From NCBI RefSeq assembly GCF_012932965.1, contig NZ_JABBXH010000004.1:310001-374000 (forward strand): a DNA stretch of 64,000 nucleotides, read 5' to 3'. Positions within the stretch are counted from its first letter, which is position 1, and each line of letters starts with the position of its first letter. Shown here one piece after another: positions 45,567-54,800 of the stretch. The position numbers were made by a program, and so were the translations under genes. This stretch comes from Thalassotalea algicola. GTDB lineage: Bacteria; Pseudomonadota; Gammaproteobacteria; Enterobacterales; Alteromonadaceae. The notes below the pieces were generated by a model, which ran no database searches, had not been told where the DNA came from, and saw only the letters and a list, made by a program, of their open reading frames with translations.

Positions 45567-47579
45567 ATGAGAACATTAACGAATAAAACAATTGCAATGA
45601 CAGCAATAGCATTAGCTATAGCTGGTTGTAATTCAGATACTTTACCGGACAAAAACGGTAACTCTTTTGGTCAGCTTGCACTTTCTGGTACACCGTTAGT
45701 TGGGGAAACGTTAACTGCGACAGTAACGGATGCTAACGGAGTAGATGCGTCAGCGATAAGCTATAGCTGGATGGCAGGTAGTGAAACAATTGTAGGTGCA
45801 ACATCAAGTACATTTACGCTAACAGACGCAGAAGTTGGTGAAAGCATCACTGTTTCCGTTTCATATACTGATAATGATGACTATGAAGAACGCATAAAGT
45901 CTTCAGGCACATCGTCAGTTGTCGGTGTAGATGTACCAGCAACATTCAGTGGTTTAACTGCTAGCGTTGCTAATAATGTTAGCGAAGACTTAACGGGTGT
46001 TATCGTTATAAACGATGATGATCCTGGTGAAGACATGGCTGAAGTGCAAACTGGCGTTGCAACGACATTCGGTGTGTTTTCTATAGAAGCAAGTGGCGCA
46101 TGGACATATACCCTAGACACTTCTAACGCTACGATATCTTCACTTGTTGATGAAACAGACTCAGTTACAGATACTGTCGCAATTGCATCAGTTGATGGCA
46201 CTACAGCAGAGCTAGTAATAACAATATTTGGCGCACCAACTACTGGTGGTGGCGAACCAACATTAGCTGCTAAAATTACAGATAGCATGACCGATGATGC
46301 TGGAGAGCTTCGGTATAAACTAGACTCTGCGGTTGCACAGGGTAAATTGACTGTATCTTTCTTAAAAGAAGATAAAGCAGAAACAGCAGATGGTGTTGCA
46401 AAAGATGCATACATCGGCTTGTTTGGTGAATCAACAAGCACAAGTAATGCTATTGTCGATCTGCGAATTCAAGCGGATAAGTTCGTCATTCGCGATCAAG
46501 ACGATATACCTGTATCAGTTCCTTTTATTCCTGGAGTTTGGACAGATGTAGAAATGACTTGGGATGCATCTGCAGCTTCTGCTACTGTTGCACCGCTTGT
46601 AACCATAACGATAAATGGAACTAGTGTTACAACGGATGCCTTCTCGTCAGCGTCTTCATCACTCAGTGATGTAATGGGTGGAGTTCGTTATGCAATATTC
46701 AAGTTAGGTGATAACAGCTCCACAATTCCTGATGCTGCTTATTATGTAGATGATATAAAGCTATATTCTGATATTGCCGGTACCACAATTGCGTTTGAAG
46801 ATGACTTTGAAGGTTATAGTGAAGGTGACTCATTAGATACCGATAACGGTGCATCGCCATACAATTCAAGTACTGCAGAAGCGGTGGTTGAACTAGTTGT
46901 CGGAAGCGGTGAGCAACCAGCAAACCCTGACAATAAAGTAGCACAAATCACTGATAACATGACTGATGATGCGGGCGAATTACGATACAAAACAGATGCA
47001 GCAATTGCACAAGGCAAATTAACGGTTGCTTTCTTCAAAGAAGACAAGGCAGAGACTGCCGATGGTGTAGCAAAAGATGCATATATCGGCCTTTACGGAG
47101 AATCTACTAGCACTAGCAATGCGATTATTGATTTGCGTATTCAAGCAGACAAATTTGTAATTCGTAACAAAGATGATATTGACGTCACTATACCGTTTGT
47201 ACCAGATACGTGGACAGAAGTTGAAATGACGTGGGATGCAACGGCGGCTTCGGCCTCAGTAGCACCATTGGTCACATTAACTATTAACGGTACCAGCGTT
47301 ACTACAGAAGCATTTTCATCAGCGTCTCAATCGCTAAGTGATGTAATGACTGGCGTACGCTACGCTATATTCAAATTAGGTGACAATAGTTCAACACTAC
47401 CTAATGCTGCCTATTTTGTTGACGATGTAAAACTATATTCAGATACCGCTGGTACAACAATCGTTTTTGAAGATGACTTTGAAGGTTATAGTGAAGGTGA
47501 TTCACTAGATACTGATAATGCTGCATCGCCCTACAATTCGAGTACTGCGGAAACTGTAGTCGCAGTAAAAGCAAGATAA
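45567..47579 (+). CDS. Lipoprotein with Ig-like, VCBS and two duplicated modules, candidate alginate-binding surface protein
   Basis: This 670-residue lipoprotein has lipid Cys21 (ALAIAGC). An Ig-like domain follows (about residues 35-110, LSGTPLVGETLTATVTD), then a VCBS-type repeat (about 128-225, containing GAWTYTLD). Last come two nearly identical modules of about 210 residues, starting at 236 and 460 (period 224), each ending FEDDFEGYSEGDSLDTDN and PYNSSTAE. The modules look like beta-sandwich lectin-type or carbohydrate-binding domains, with no lyase motif. Placed between two lyase lipoproteins, it may capture alginate at the cell surface, as SusE/F-like proteins do in Bacteroidetes. The function is inferred from context only. 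Confidence 0.75.
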   Translation: MRTLTNKTIAMTAIALAIAGCNSDTLPDKNGNSFGQLALSGTPLVGETLTATVTDANGVDASAISYSWMAGSETIVGATSSTFTLTDAEVGESITVSVSYTDNDDYEERIKSSGTSSVVGVDVPATFSGLTASVANNVSEDLTGVIVINDDDPGEDMAEVQTGVATTFGVFSIEASGAWTYTLDTSNATISSLVDETDSVTDTVAIASVDGTTAELVITIFGAPTTGGGEPTLAAKITDSMTDDAGELRYKLDSAVAQGKLTVSFLKEDKAETADGVAKDAYIGLFGESTSTSNAIVDLRIQADKFVIRDQDDIPVSVPFIPGVWTDVEMTWDASAASATVAPLVTITINGTSVTTDAFSSASSSLSDVMGGVRYAIFKLGDNSSTIPDAAYYVDDIKLYSDIAGTTIAFEDDFEGYSEGDSLDTDNGASPYNSSTAEAVVELVVGSGEQPANPDNKVAQITDNMTDDAGELRYKTDAAIAQGKLTVAFFKEDKAETADGVAKDAYIGLYGESTSTSNAIIDLRIQADKFVIRNKDDIDVTIPFVPDTWTEVEMTWDATAASASVAPLVTLTINGTSVTTEAFSSASQSLSDVMTGVRYAIFKLGDNSSTLPNAAYFVDDVKLYSDTAGTTIVFEDDFEGYSEGDSLDTDNAASPYNSSTAETVVAVKAR

Positions 47580-47607
47580 CTGAAAAGTTAAAATTAACTT
47601 TAAGATA

Positions 47608-47655
47608 AAAATAGCGCTAGACTAATCTCTCTATTAGTAAAGCGCTATTTTCTTA
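47608..47655 (+). terminator. Terminator-like hairpin between the lipoprotein and PL7 genes
   Basis: AAAATAGCGCT (47608-47618) and AGCGCTATTTT (47641-47651) form an 11-bp perfect stem with an internal ACTAAT/ATTAGT pairing. Only a short T run follows (TTTTCTTA). Confidence 0.7.
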
Positions 47656-47672
47656 TTTATTAGGAGAGCTTT

Positions 47673-48716
47673 ATGTATAAAGTCGTCACATGTATCCCTC
47701 TCATCATGTTAATTAGCGCATGTGCTAATACCGCTAATACCCCAGCAGATAAATTTGACTTATCATATTGGAAAATTACCGTACCGCTAGATGCTGATGG
47801 TAATGGTAAAGCTGATGACATTAATACCAAAGAATTACAAACATATCAGCACCCTGACTTTTTCTACTTGGATAACCAAGGGAATTTAGTTTTCACTTCG
47901 CCAAATAAAGCAGTTACTACACAAACTTCGTCCAATACACGAAGTGAGTTAAGGCAAATGATTCGCGGAATAGACACTTCAATAGGTACAAAATCCTATG
48001 GAAATAACTTTGCATTATCATCCCACCCTGACGCTAAACTTTTTGATCAAATAGGTGGAAGATTAGACGCTACATTAACAGTAAACCATGTTGCTAAAAA
48101 TGCAAAACACGCAAAAAAGCCCGCTTATTCTGTTGTTGTAGGTCAAATTCACGCTGGAAAAGATAAAGAGTTAATTGCTGAAGGAAATGGCTTTGGATAT
48201 GGCAATGAACCAATCAAAATTTACTATAAAAAATGGCCAAATCATAACACTGGTTCAGTTTTCTGGAACTATGAGCGTAACTTGGCTAAAGAAGATCCTA
48301 ACAGAACAGACATCGCCTACCCTGTATGGGGGAACACTTGGGAAAACTCAGATGATCCAAAAGAAACAGGTATCGCACTAGGTGAAGAGTTTAGCTACAC
48401 CATAGATGTCGTAAACAATATTATGTATTTAACCTTTATTGCCGATAACAAAGACACTGTAAAATACCAGATAGATCTATCAAATAATGTCGATGCTTAT
48501 GGAAACGTTGATGTAAAAGACAACCCAGCAGGATACAGTGGTGATTGGCATTATTTTAAAGCAGGTGCCTATAACCAATGCTCTACCAAAGATGCCAATG
48601 GTATATGGTACGCTGGTTGTTCTGGGACTGGTAACTGGGCAATAGATAAAGCTAATGGTGACTATACAAGTGTAACATTTTCAAAGTTAAGGCTAAGTCG
48701 ACCTAGCAATAATTAG
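47673..48716 (+). CDS. PL7 alginate lyase lipoprotein
   Basis: This 347-residue lipoprotein (lipid Cys17 in LISAC) is a single PL7 jelly-roll catalytic domain. It carries the signatures RSELRQM (R90), GQIHA (Q158) and YFKAGAYNQ (Y294). The order, with a long insertion before QIHA, fits subfamily 5-like PL7 enzymes. Unlike the lyase at 43424 it has no accessory module. It lies 93 bp after the duplicated-module lipoprotein gene and ends before a terminator. Confidence 0.93.
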   Translation: MYKVVTCIPLIMLISACANTANTPADKFDLSYWKITVPLDADGNGKADDINTKELQTYQHPDFFYLDNQGNLVFTSPNKAVTTQTSSNTRSELRQMIRGIDTSIGTKSYGNNFALSSHPDAKLFDQIGGRLDATLTVNHVAKNAKHAKKPAYSVVVGQIHAGKDKELIAEGNGFGYGNEPIKIYYKKWPNHNTGSVFWNYERNLAKEDPNRTDIAYPVWGNTWENSDDPKETGIALGEEFSYTIDVVNNIMYLTFIADNKDTVKYQIDLSNNVDAYGNVDVKDNPAGYSGDWHYFKAGAYNQCSTKDANGIWYAGCSGTGNWAIDKANGDYTSVTFSKLRLSRPSNN

Positions 48717-48736
48717 TTATTAAAAAATTATCAAAC

Positions 48737-48776
48737 TAAAAAGTCGGTTTTGGTAAAACCAAAGCGGACTTTTTCA
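48737..48776 (+). terminator. Intrinsic terminator after the PL7 gene
   Basis: AAAAAGTC and GACTTTTT form the base of a stem whose upper part pairs GGTTTTGG with ACCAAAGC-like sequence. The last five T residues run into TTCAATTC. Confidence 0.7.
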
Positions 48777-49043
48777 ATTCAATTTTTCAATGAGTTACCA
48801 CAAATTACTCAACTAAACAGTTGATTACTAATCATTTAAAAAAACCTCAGTTATTTCCTCCCCAAAATATAAGAAACATTCATTTGGCCTAACCAGATTG
48901 CGATAAAATTTCAAGTTATTGGTTTTACATATTGAATATAACCCTTTATTATGTGAGTATTAAATATAACGTATTGGTATAGTGCTAAATATGCACAACC
49001 AATAGAGCATTTAAATATAAACACTGATTAGTTGGGGTAGATA
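48777..49043 (+). promoter_or_regulatory. Control region of the GntR regulator gene
   Basis: It contains a nested inverted repeat, ATTGGT (48973-48978) with ACCAAT (48998-49003) and inside it GTGC/GCAC, centred about 55 bases before the regulator start. A second half-site, ATTGGTTTTACA, lies near 48919. This fits autoregulation by the encoded GntR protein. Confidence 0.5.
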
Positions 49044-49766
49044 ATGGCATCGAAAAGGCTCTTCTGGGGAATTGTTGAGTTAATAGAAGCATCCATTAAT
49101 TCTGGAGATTATCCTGCTGGTAGCAGGTTACCACCAGAAAGAGAGCTTGCTAGCAGATTTAACGTCAGCCGCCCGACTATTCGCGAAGCAATAATAGCGC
49201 TAGAAGTACGAGGCAGAGTAGAGGTTAAAACTAGCTCTGGTGTGTATGTACTCGCATCATCTAATTCAGCTCAATCATTGCAAAAAATTAATGCCTTCGA
49301 AGTTACCCAAGCTAGAGCACTAGTAGAAGGTGAAGTAGCTGCGCTTGCAGCAGCCTTTATTACCGAGCAAGAACTTCAAGAATTAGGCCAAACATTGGTC
49401 GATATGGAAGAAGGTAAAAGTATAGAAGCGGCTGATAAAACATTTCACCGTATTATTGCCAATGCTACCCGTAACGAAGCCATGAAAAATTTAGTTTATA
49501 GTTTATGGGACTTAAGAGCTTCGTCTATTGAGGTTATAAAAGATTATGACAGTGTATGTAGTAAGGATAATAAGAAAACAATTGCTGAACACCGTGCAAT
49601 CTACAATGCTTTAAAGCTAGGAAATGCGAATAAAGCACGGACCGCTATGCACGAACACTTTGATCGCCTAATTAACACGTTATTTGATGCGGAAGAAGCT
49701 AGAGCGCTTGAGGAAATCAAAAAAAGAAGTAGTGAAAAGCGCGATTTGTATTCAATCAAACGATAA
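49044..49766 (+). CDS. GntR-family (FadR subfamily) regulator of the alginate locus
   Basis: This 240-residue protein has an N-terminal winged helix (about residues 7-75: LIEASINSGDYPAGSRLPPERELA, then VSRPTIREAIIALEVRGRV) and a C-terminal all-helical FCD domain (about 88-220) that binds small organic acids. In the UxuR/ExuR/FadR group the effector is often a uronate or KDG-type acid. Its position inside the alginate locus, and TTGGT...ACCAA repeats in front of its own gene and neighbouring operons, support local control. Confidence 0.88.
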   Translation: MASKRLFWGIVELIEASINSGDYPAGSRLPPERELASRFNVSRPTIREAIIALEVRGRVEVKTSSGVYVLASSNSAQSLQKINAFEVTQARALVEGEVAALAAAFITEQELQELGQTLVDMEEGKSIEAADKTFHRIIANATRNEAMKNLVYSLWDLRASSIEVIKDYDSVCSKDNKKTIAEHRAIYNALKLGNANKARTAMHEHFDRLINTLFDAEEARALEEIKKRSSEKRDLYSIKR

Positions 49767-50338
49767 AAACCACTTTAATTGTCTAAAGGAAAGTAACTGC
49801 CTAGGTTGCTTTCACTTTACTCTATACTATAGCAACTTTTAATATACGACTTCTAACTCTCCCATATTTAAAACTACGTTAAAATTCTCCTCTACAAGAT
49901 ATGTAAGCGACATAATATCTACCAATTCAAATTGGTCAGCCACAAAACATTTTGAGTTACGTAATCAATCAAAATTTGTACATGAAATGTTTACTAAATG
50001 TTTATTTAAAGCGTATTTTTAATTGGAACATCTACTATTCAGTCCTTTTATTGTACAAATATTTGAATTTCACCCTTCTTACTTAATATAAATATTTACC
50101 ATAAATAACAAAGCTTTATATAAAAACCTCTATATCCAACCGGTCAGGTCAACCAACCTTGTAATACCAATAATAAAGATTTGGTAAAAAATGATTTGTA
50201 ATTGGTCACTATTTGCTCTATAAATAGTTTTAGTGTTAACGGTTTTACAATTTAATCACTATATAAAACAAACCACCCGTTTTGGTCATACCAATAATAT
50301 AACAGTGACCATTTATGGCGGAATTAAGGGGAGAAAAA
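49767..50338 (+). promoter_or_regulatory. Long control region before the second alginate TonB receptor
   Basis: In these 572 bp I see three inverted repeats of the TTGGT/ACCAA kind. ACCAATT-CA-AATTGGT lies at 49921-49936 (7-bp perfect arms). TACCAA...TTGGTA has arms at 50165-50170 and 50181-50186. TTGGT-CAT-ACCAA lies at 50282-50294, close to the start codon at 50339 and well placed for repression. No coding gene is supported. Confidence 0.6.
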
Positions 50339-53251
50339 ATGAAAAACAATTTGTCCAAAATTACTTTGGCAATTCTATCGGCAACAACGCTAAACTTGGC
50401 TTTTGTAGCGCAAGCTCAAGAAGCTGAAGCTGCTGTTGATGACGAAAACATCGAAATTATTGAAGTAAAAGGTATTCGTGCATCGCTCGCAACTGCACTA
50501 GCCGAAAAACAATCTGCAAGTAACCTGGTTGAAGTTATAAACGCTATTGATATTGGTAAACTACCAGACCAAAATTTAGCTGAAGTACTTGAGAATGTTA
50601 CTGGTGTACAAATTACTCGAACTGCTGGTATTGGTACGGGCGTTCAAATACGTGGTTCAAATGCTAACCGAGTCGAAATCAATGGTGTTTCAACAGTAGG
50701 TGCAGGTTCAGGCCGTAACGGCATTAGCTTTGAAGATGTTAATGCATCAATTATCGCTGGTGTAGAAGTTACAAAAGCACCTGATGCAAAGACAATTGAA
50801 GGTTCTGTTGGTGGTACTGTAAATTTACGAACTATCCGCCCTCTTCAGTTATCAGAAACATTAGCATCAATTCGCGTTCAAGGTGAAGACAGTAGTTTAA
50901 GTACTGAAGACATTAAACCGCGATTTTCTGGTGCATTTGGTGATAACTGGGATACTGAGTACGGTAAAGTCGGTTTCGTTATGAGTGGTAGTTACACTGA
51001 ACAAGAAGCGGTTTCATTCCGCCCTCGTGCTGACCGCGACAACATCGCAGACGCTGGCCATCAAGGGATCCAATTCTTAGTACAAGAGCAAGAGAATGAT
51101 GATTATGAAACGCTTAACCTAGCAACCACTTTTGAGTGGGCGCCAACGGAAAATATGAAGTTTCATGCAGACATTATTATTAACGATCAAGAACGAAGCC
51201 GTGACCAATACCGACTTCAAGCATCAGGTGTTAGTGCGTTAAAAAATTACGACACAAGCATCCCTTCACAAACTGAACAAGTAGACTATGGTTTCGGCCT
51301 ACCTATTTATAACGCTGCACTTGTCGGTGTATTACACCCTGATATTATCAATGGTGATGATGACGATCCTAATCTACGTTTTACTACTGAAACAGGTTCT
51401 CGTGTTACAGATACTTCAGTATTTGTTTTAGGTGGTGAATGGCAAGGTGATAAACTTTTTGTTAGTGCTGAATTTTCTTCATCACAATCTGACTCAAGTA
51501 GCCCGACACTAAATACCACCGTTAACTTTATTAATCCTAACTGCCCATTAGATGCTTCTAGTAACGATAACTGTGTACCCTATAAGTACGACCTATCTGG
51601 TGGTTCGCTCGCATTTGGTATCGACTTCGATGGCCCTTATGCACCAACTCCAGATCAACTACTAGATCCAAATAATGTAGTACTTGACCAAGTAGATTAT
51701 GGGCGTGATACCAATGAAAACTCAGAAGAAGCTGTACGTGTAGATTTCAGCTACTTCTTAGATGACGTTCCGGTTATTACTTCGGTTGATTGGGGATTAC
51801 GTTACTCTGAATCGTCTCACGAATTTAGAGATGTGAGCGGTAAAATAGGTGGTTTCAGTAGAATGTCAGATAGTGCATCTGGCGCTGACTTCGCTGACTT
51901 ACTTGTTAAAGGTCCTTCAAACTATGGTGATGGCGATGACAGGAGTTTATTCATTAGAAACTTCTTACTAGTCGACCCTGATAAGTCATTCACTGATGCA
52001 CTTGGTGTATGGGAAACATTAAAAGCAGCAACAATTGCTAAGAACCCTGACGCAAGTATTCGCGAAATAGCTGAAAACGACCAAGGCTATCGTAAAGTAG
52101 AAGAAGAAACTACCGCAATTTATGCACAAGCAAACTTCGAATATGGTGACTTTATACGCGGTAACATTGGTGTTCGTTACATTGAAACAGACATCACTTC
52201 TACTGGTTTCCAAGACGGTATAAAAGGTTCAACTGGTGGTAGTTATGATTTTCTATTACCGCGATTAAACTTAGTAATTGACGCTGCTGATGACGTATTA
52301 GTGCGTGTTGGTTATGGTACTGACATTCGACGTCCAGACTTTGATCAATTAGGCGTTGGCTATTCTCTAGATACTAGTGAAAATGCCGCGGTATCGCTTG
52401 GTAATCCAGGTCTTGAACCAGAAGAAGTTGATTCATTTGATCTATCTGTAGAGTGGTATTTTGCACCATCTGCGATTGCTAGTGTTGGCTACTTCAAAAA
52501 AGAGCGTACCAATATTTTCGGTACTGATTTTGAAGGTGCACAGCTTTATGCATCAGATACAACAACCGGTGGTTTAGCGCGTGACCAAGTAGGTCCAGTA
52601 TGTGAAGACGGTGGTTTTTGGAACCCAATCGCTGAAGCTAACCAGTTAGGTGATCCAAGCATTACAGGTATGTGTGTTGACCAAACAATGCCAGGTAATG
52701 ACCCTGATACCACAGAAGTTGATGGCTTTGAATTTGCTTTCCAATACAGTCTTGCTGATTTTGAAGATGAGCTAGGATGGGCATCAGGCTTTGGTGTTAT
52801 CGCTAACTATACTATGCAAGACTTCTCAGGTGGTTCAGTTGAAGACTGTACATCTGGACGCGGTGAAACAGTACTTGGCGAACTTTGTATTGACCGAGGC
52901 TTGTTAGACTTCTCAGAAAATGCCTATAACTTCACATTGTACTATGAGAAATATGGCTTATCTGCTCGTATGCGCTATACATGGCGTGAAGCATTCCGCA
53001 CACAAGATTACGCGGGTGGTGCTAACAGCAGTGGTAGTAGTACGCTTAGTTTCCCTGTTGTAACAGACGACAGAGGTCAATTAAATGCAAGTATCAGCTA
53101 CGATATTAATGATAAATTCAATATCGGCATAGAAGCTGTAAACCTTACGGAGGAAAGCATTGATCAATACTGTGTAGCTGAAGACGCGCTACTATGTTTT
53201 GTCGGCTTACCAGACCGTCGCATAACCTTCGGCGCAAGCTACAGGTTCTAG
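50339..53251 (+). CDS. TonB-dependent receptor of the alginate locus
   Basis: The receptor has 970 residues from ATG 50339, which has AAGGGGAG just upstream; an in-frame ATG at 50315 has no RBS. A signal peptide (ending near FVAQAQ) is followed by the TonB box region IEIIEVKGIRASL, a plug (KLPDQNLAEVLENVTGVQITR, VQIRGSNANRVEINGV, GVEVTKAPDAKTIEGSVGGTVNLRT) and a barrel ending in GASYRF. It is of the Xanthomonas/Caulobacter glycan type and differs from the receptor at 39928, so the two may prefer different oligomer sizes or M/G composition. Confidence 0.93.
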   Translation: MKNNLSKITLAILSATTLNLAFVAQAQEAEAAVDDENIEIIEVKGIRASLATALAEKQSASNLVEVINAIDIGKLPDQNLAEVLENVTGVQITRTAGIGTGVQIRGSNANRVEINGVSTVGAGSGRNGISFEDVNASIIAGVEVTKAPDAKTIEGSVGGTVNLRTIRPLQLSETLASIRVQGEDSSLSTEDIKPRFSGAFGDNWDTEYGKVGFVMSGSYTEQEAVSFRPRADRDNIADAGHQGIQFLVQEQENDDYETLNLATTFEWAPTENMKFHADIIINDQERSRDQYRLQASGVSALKNYDTSIPSQTEQVDYGFGLPIYNAALVGVLHPDIINGDDDDPNLRFTTETGSRVTDTSVFVLGGEWQGDKLFVSAEFSSSQSDSSSPTLNTTVNFINPNCPLDASSNDNCVPYKYDLSGGSLAFGIDFDGPYAPTPDQLLDPNNVVLDQVDYGRDTNENSEEAVRVDFSYFLDDVPVITSVDWGLRYSESSHEFRDVSGKIGGFSRMSDSASGADFADLLVKGPSNYGDGDDRSLFIRNFLLVDPDKSFTDALGVWETLKAATIAKNPDASIREIAENDQGYRKVEEETTAIYAQANFEYGDFIRGNIGVRYIETDITSTGFQDGIKGSTGGSYDFLLPRLNLVIDAADDVLVRVGYGTDIRRPDFDQLGVGYSLDTSENAAVSLGNPGLEPEEVDSFDLSVEWYFAPSAIASVGYFKKERTNIFGTDFEGAQLYASDTTTGGLARDQVGPVCEDGGFWNPIAEANQLGDPSITGMCVDQTMPGNDPDTTEVDGFEFAFQYSLADFEDELGWASGFGVIANYTMQDFSGGSVEDCTSGRGETVLGELCIDRGLLDFSENAYNFTLYYEKYGLSARMRYTWREAFRTQDYAGGANSSGSSTLSFPVVTDDRGQLNASISYDINDKFNIGIEAVNLTEESIDQYCVAEDALLCFVGLPDRRITFGASYRF

Positions 53252-53256
53252 CAATA

Positions 53257-53291
53257 AAAGCCCAAGGCAATTAACCTTGGGCTTTTTTTTA
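53257..53291 (+). terminator. Strong intrinsic terminator after the TonB receptor gene
   Basis: AAAGCCCAAGG (53257-53267) pairs with CCTTGGGCTTT (53275-53285), followed by a T8 run. It sits only 33 bases before the reductase start codon, so the reductase depends on readthrough or on a promoter overlapping the hairpin. Confidence 0.9.
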
Positions 53292-53323
53292 TGCCAAATT
53301 AACTCAAAATTATCGGAGGAGCT

Positions 53324-54070
53324 ATGTCTTTAAAAGGAAAAGTTGTACTTATAACTGGTGGCGGTAGAGATATCGGTAAAGCTTGTGCGCTAGATATCGC
53401 CAAACAAGGTGCAACTGTTGTTGTTACTTACCTTTCAAGCAGTAACTCTGCCAATCAATTAGTTGAAGAGATTAGTGAACTGGGTCAAAAAGCTATAGCA
53501 ATAAAAGCAGACTTAACCCGACAAGAAAACGTCGATAACGTCGTAAACACCGTTATAGATGAATTTGGCCAACTCGATTCACTCATTCACGTATCTGGTG
53601 GCTTGATTGGACGAGTACAAATTTCTGAGATGTCAGATGAGCATTGGGACAATGTTCTTAATGTTAACCTTAAATCGTTATTTATGACCACTAAAGCCTG
53701 CATTCCACATATGAAGTCAGGAAGCACTATAGTTACTTTCGCTTCTCAAGCAGGACGTGACGGTGGTGGCCCAGGGGCAGTAGCCTATGCAACAGCTAAA
53801 GGCGCAGTAATGACATTCACTCGAGGTTTAGCAAAAGAACTAGGACCAGATATAAGGGTCAATAGTGTGTGTCCGGGTATGATCGATACCGACTTTCATA
53901 ACAATTTCACTCAAGACGCTGTACGTAAAAATGTAGCTGGCGCTACTTGTATTAAGCGCGAGGGGCAACCTGCAGAAGTAGCTAAACTTGTGACCTTTTT
54001 AGTAAGTGAAGACGCTTCCTATATGACTGGCAATTGTATAGATATCAATGGCGGCCTTTTATTTTCGTAA
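53324..54070 (+). CDS. SDR-family DEH reductase
   Basis: This 248-residue short-chain dehydrogenase has the cofactor motif TGGGRDIG and catalytic Y155-x3-K159 in AYATAKGAV preceded by FASQAGRDGGGPGA. That stretch, and VCPGMIDTDFHNNF later, resemble the alginate-monomer reductases described from Sphingomonas (A1-R) and Flavobacterium (FlRed). It would reduce DEH to KDG. The RBS is GGAGGAG. It follows the TonB receptor gene in the same direction behind a strong terminator. Confidence 0.9.
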   Translation: MSLKGKVVLITGGGRDIGKACALDIAKQGATVVVTYLSSSNSANQLVEEISELGQKAIAIKADLTRQENVDNVVNTVIDEFGQLDSLIHVSGGLIGRVQISEMSDEHWDNVLNVNLKSLFMTTKACIPHMKSGSTIVTFASQAGRDGGGPGAVAYATAKGAVMTFTRGLAKELGPDIRVNSVCPGMIDTDFHNNFTQDAVRKNVAGATCIKREGQPAEVAKLVTFLVSEDASYMTGNCIDINGGLLFS

Positions 54071-54149
54071 TGGTCTAAGAAACACAAAACCTAATAAAAT
54101 ATGAATTCTTTAAAATACACGTTGAATTTATAATGATTAAGCCCGTAGT

Positions 54150-54536
54150 CTATGTCATAAGGGACAATAACCAAGTTCTAGCGTCTTGCACCGCCTCAAA
54201 CATTTTATTCTCAATGTTTGAATTACGTAAAGAAGCTTGTTCACTTCTAGCGATATAAATCAATGCTTTTTGAGACACAACTATCGCTCTTCCATGGCAA
54301 TTCTGCTTTTCTAACCACTCAAAGTGTTTATCTCCAACTGTATGCGCTTCGGGAGTACTTCCCTCATACTCAAGCATGTTAAAAAGCATACAAAAACGGG
54401 CACCGTTCATTTCATTAATTATATCTTCAACAATTGAGCATACATTAGCAGAAGCCACCTCATTAAACATACCAATAAAGGTGACATTTATAATGTCCTT
54501 TTCTACTGTTACTTTATACTCACCATGTTCGACCAT
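54150..54536 (-). CDS. STAS/SpoIIAA-like small protein
   Basis: This 128-residue cytoplasmic protein has the alternating strand-helix layout of SpoIIAA-like STAS domains (IINVTFIGMFNEVASANVCSIVEDII, then ARFCMLFNMLEYEG and HGRAIVVSQKALIYIA). No phosphoacceptor site or partner kinase is evident. It is a single gene between the alginate locus and the tRNA-Ser island, on the chromosomal side. Function unknown. Confidence 0.65.
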   Translation of the reverse strand: MVEHGEYKVTVEKDIINVTFIGMFNEVASANVCSIVEDIINEMNGARFCMLFNMLEYEGSTPEAHTVGDKHFEWLEKQNCHGRAIVVSQKALIYIARSEQASLRNSNIENKMFEAVQDARTWLLSLMT

Positions 54537-54800
54537 TAACTAGTTTCTCTGACTTACTTACAGATTTCAGTTTATCCAACCTTCTGAAGCATTACTAGCT
54601 CACACAACTACACCAAATTATATTTAAGGACCTGAATTTACAAAGTAAATGCACTATATGGTTTGTACTTAAGATGTTTGTATGGACTAGTCGTTGAGGG
54701 GGTGTTTTACCACCTTTTTCGTACTAACCAAACTTATTACTAGATTGGCTACACGTTCTGATATTAAAGACCCCTAAAGAATTAAAGGGCTAGTTAAAGA
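54537..54800. other. Chromosomal sequence left of the genomic island
   Basis: About 260 bp without a gene separate the STAS-like gene from the left repeat of the island. I see no promoter or hairpin worth calling. Confidence 0.35.

Noticed and set aside
45881-46441. 186-codon open frame on the minus strand inside the lipoprotein gene
   Set aside because: It is antisense to a clear lipoprotein with Ig and VCBS domains; the low-complexity Ser/Thr/Val composition is a shadow of the sense codons.
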